A DNA stretch of 7,245 nucleotides from an uncultured Veillonella sp. (GTDB lineage Bacteria; Bacillota; Negativicutes; Veillonellales; Veillonellaceae), in assembly GCA_900552445.1 (NCBI GenBank), contig URZS01000049.1:1-7245 (forward strand). Reading direction: 5' to 3'. Both the position numbers and the translations under genes were made by a program. The number at the start of each line of letters is the position of its first letter. Position 1 is the stretch's first letter. Positions 5,742-7,245 of this stretch are shown one piece after another. Under the pieces are notes generated by a model. The model did no database searches. It worked only from the letters and a program-made list of their open reading frames with translations, and was not told the DNA's origin.

Positions 5742-7061
5742 ATGGCAGATCAAAATAACAAAAACGTAGATACCTTAGCTCAAGAGATTACTTTAAAAAG
5801 TCGTGGGCAAGGTAAATTGCGTCAGTTTATTTTATGGATGGGTGCACTTATTCTCGGTGCTATCTTAGGTTGGCAACATATTCCAGCCTTAAATGAGCTT
5901 TTTAACTTTATTGCGGCCGTGTTTACGCGATTATTCCAATTCATTGCAATTCCAACGGTGTCCTTAGCAGTAATTACTACTTTATCCATGCTTGGTGCTA
6001 AAAAAGATACAGGTCGTATCTTTGGTCATGCTGTAGTATACACATTGCTTACTACGATTGCTGCCGCTGCTGTTGGTTTAGGTTTGTACCTCTGGATTGC
6101 ACCAGGTAACTTACCACTTGATGTAATTGGTGCTGGTGCAGCACAAGTACCTGAAAAACTAGGTCATGTAACATATTACGATCACTTCTTATCCGTTATT
6201 CCTAATAATATTTTGAAACCATATTTGGAAGGTAACGTATTGTCCGTTATGTTTATCTCTGCTTCCGTTGGTTTAGCTTTTGCGTTTATGCCTCGTACAG
6301 AAGGTCGCGAAGCAGTATTGAAAGTATTGTTCGGTTTACAAGAATTACTATTTACATTGATTAAAGCATTACTTTATGTATTGCCAATCGGTATCCTTGC
6401 CTTCGCAGGTCAATTATCTGCTCAAATCGAAGCGGGCGTAATCGTTGGTGCTTTAGGTAAATATACTGCTGTTGTTATCGGTGGTAACTTGATTCAATTC
6501 TTTATCGTAATTCCATTGTTCTTGTTGTTCCGTCGCTTGAACCCTGTGGACGTATTCCGTAAAATGTCCCCAGCTGTAGCTGTTGCGTTGTTCACTAAAT
6601 CTTCTGCCGCTACATTGCCTGTAACATTGGCATCTGCTGAAGATAATTTGAAAGCTCATCCTGCAGTAGCACGTTTTGTATTGCCAATTTGTACAACAAT
6701 CAATATGAATGGTTGTGCAGCTTTCATCCTTGTAACATCCTTGTTTGTAATGCAAAATGCAGGTATTGAATTAACTATGGGCACAATGATTGCTTGGTTA
6801 TTTATTGCAGTGCTTGCTGCGATTGGCAATGCAGGCGTTCCAATGGGTTGCTACTTCTTAACATTGTCCCTAATGAGCTCCATCGGTGCACCAATCGGCT
6901 TGCTTGGTATCATCTTGCCAATCTATACAATCATCGACATGATTGAAACTGCTGAAAACGTATGGTCTGATGCATCCGTATGTGCTATGGTTGACCATGA
7001 TCTTCAAGGCAAATTGGACGACTCCAGTGGTGACGATATGCCGCAATTCCAAGGTGCTTAG
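5742..7061 (+). CDS. Sodium:amino acid symporter, DAACS/SDF (glutamate transporter fold) family, SstT-like binding site
   Basis: This 439-residue inner-membrane protein has the eight-helix, two-hairpin glutamate transporter fold. The first hairpin shows the serine-rich tip T285-K-S-S-A-A-T-L-P293; helix 7 has N321-M-N-G-C325 in place of the usual NMDGT; the second hairpin is near 362-372; helix 8 reads D399-M-I-E-T-A-E-N406-V-W-S-D410. By comparison with archaeal GltPh, D399 equals D394, N406 equals N401 and D410 equals the sodium ligand D405. The residue matching R397, which binds the acidic side chain of glutamate/aspartate, is E402, and D312 is replaced by N323. E. coli SstT, the serine/threonine carrier, also has glutamate at that place (DSCETALNSSTD), so a neutral amino acid is the better guess. 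The gene has its own promoter and terminator and appears monocistronic. Confidence 0.93.
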   Translation: MADQNNKNVDTLAQEITLKSRGQGKLRQFILWMGALILGAILGWQHIPALNELFNFIAAVFTRLFQFIAIPTVSLAVITTLSMLGAKKDTGRIFGHAVVYTLLTTIAAAAVGLGLYLWIAPGNLPLDVIGAGAAQVPEKLGHVTYYDHFLSVIPNNILKPYLEGNVLSVMFISASVGLAFAFMPRTEGREAVLKVLFGLQELLFTLIKALLYVLPIGILAFAGQLSAQIEAGVIVGALGKYTAVVIGGNLIQFFIVIPLFLLFRRLNPVDVFRKMSPAVAVALFTKSSAATLPVTLASAEDNLKAHPAVARFVLPICTTINMNGCAAFILVTSLFVMQNAGIELTMGTMIAWLFIAVLAAIGNAGVPMGCYFLTLSLMSSIGAPIGLLGIILPIYTIIDMIETAENVWSDASVCAMVDHDLQGKLDDSSGDDMPQFQGA

Positions 7062-7108
7062 TTTTAGCAACTAGTTAAACTTAAGAAAAATACTTAATTA
7101 TATAACTC

Positions 7109-7144
7109 AAAAAAAGGTTATCCTGTAAGGGATAACCTTTTTTT
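7109..7144. terminator. Bidirectional intrinsic terminator after the symporter
   Basis: Seven A plus GGTTATCC (7109-7123) pair with GGATAACC plus seven T (7130-7144), a perfect 15-bp stem with a 6-nt loop. The T-run serves the plus strand; the A-run could also stop transcription arriving on the minus strand. Confidence 0.92.
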
Positions 7145-7168
7145 GATGACTCTATAGATGACTCTATA
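7145..7168 (+). repeat. Perfect tandem duplication of a 12-bp unit
   Basis: GATGACTCTATA occurs twice back to back (7145-7156 and 7157-7168), starting right after the terminator T-run. The second copy contains the candidate -35 element of the next promoter. Confidence 0.95.
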
Positions 7169-7186
7169 TGTATTAAAAGGTACAAT
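7158..7186 (+). promoter_or_regulatory. Putative promoter of the gene at the window edge
   Basis: ATGACT (7158-7163, four of six to TTGACA) and TACAAT (7181-7186, five of six to TATAAT) are spaced by 17 bp. Transcription would start near 7193, about 50 nt before the candidate start codon. Confidence 0.5.
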
Positions 7187-7229
7187 ACTAGTAGAGATTA
7201 AAGTTTATTGTAGTGGTTGTTATAAAGCT

Positions 7230-7235
7230 AAGGAG
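7230..7235 (+). promoter_or_regulatory. Ribosome binding site of the next gene
   Basis: AAGGAG is followed after 7 nt by GTG (7243-7245), or after 5 nt by TTG (7241-7243). Together with the preceding promoter it implies a gene beginning at the window edge. Confidence 0.6.
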
Positions 7236-7242
7236 TTGTATT

Positions 7243-7245
7243 GTG
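7243..7245 (+). CDS. Start codon of a gene cut off by the window edge
   Basis: Only a probable GTG start codon is visible, correctly spaced from AAGGAG at 7230-7235. A TTG at 7241 overlaps it in another frame and is the alternative. Nothing can be said about the product. Confidence 0.4.

Noticed and set aside
6453..6755. Minus-strand open frame of 100 codons inside the symporter gene
   Set aside because: The product is low-complexity and Cys/Gln-rich, typical of antisense translation of membrane-helix codons.

Overview
The window looks like the first 7.2 kb of an Illumina-assembled contig from an AT-rich anaerobic Firmicute. The protein set is most reminiscent of Veillonella or a close relative in the Negativicutes. 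That assignment rests on remembered protein character, AT-rich codon choice and strong Shine-Dalgarno sites; there is no rRNA or tRNA gene here to confirm it. Bases 1-50 are not biological: they are the 3' part of an Illumina TruSeq P7 indexed adapter, so organism sequence begins at about base 51.

Layout: 51-260 is a non-coding leader with a promoter for a flavodoxin-fold protein (261-776, +). A bidirectional terminator (806-837) separates it from a convergent multi-pass membrane protein with a C-terminal soluble domain (887-2446, -). A 147-bp divergent intergenic region (2447-2593) carries a good promoter for an iron-dependent alcohol dehydrogenase (2594-3766, +). After a short gap without a terminator come two uncharacterised, mutually paralogous membrane-anchored proteins (3809-4639, TTG start; and 4670-5536). 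A 205-bp gap then holds a perfect-consensus promoter followed by a strong intrinsic terminator inside the leader of a sodium:amino-acid symporter (5742-7061, +). That gene ends at a 15-bp bidirectional terminator. The last 100 bp hold a tandem 12-bp repeat, a putative promoter and the ribosome binding site of a gene that begins at the window edge.

The genes do not form one obvious pathway. The flavodoxin and alcohol dehydrogenase are redox proteins of fermentative metabolism, the symporter imports a probably neutral amino acid, and three genes encode membrane proteins with sizeable probably exported domains. The points most worth a second look are the promoter-terminator-RBS arrangement upstream of the symporter (possible transcription attenuation or a short RNA), the tandem paralogous membrane pair, and the symporter's altered substrate and sodium site residues, which resemble SstT rather than glutamate/aspartate carriers. 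No mobile element, CRISPR array, tRNA or rRNA was seen.
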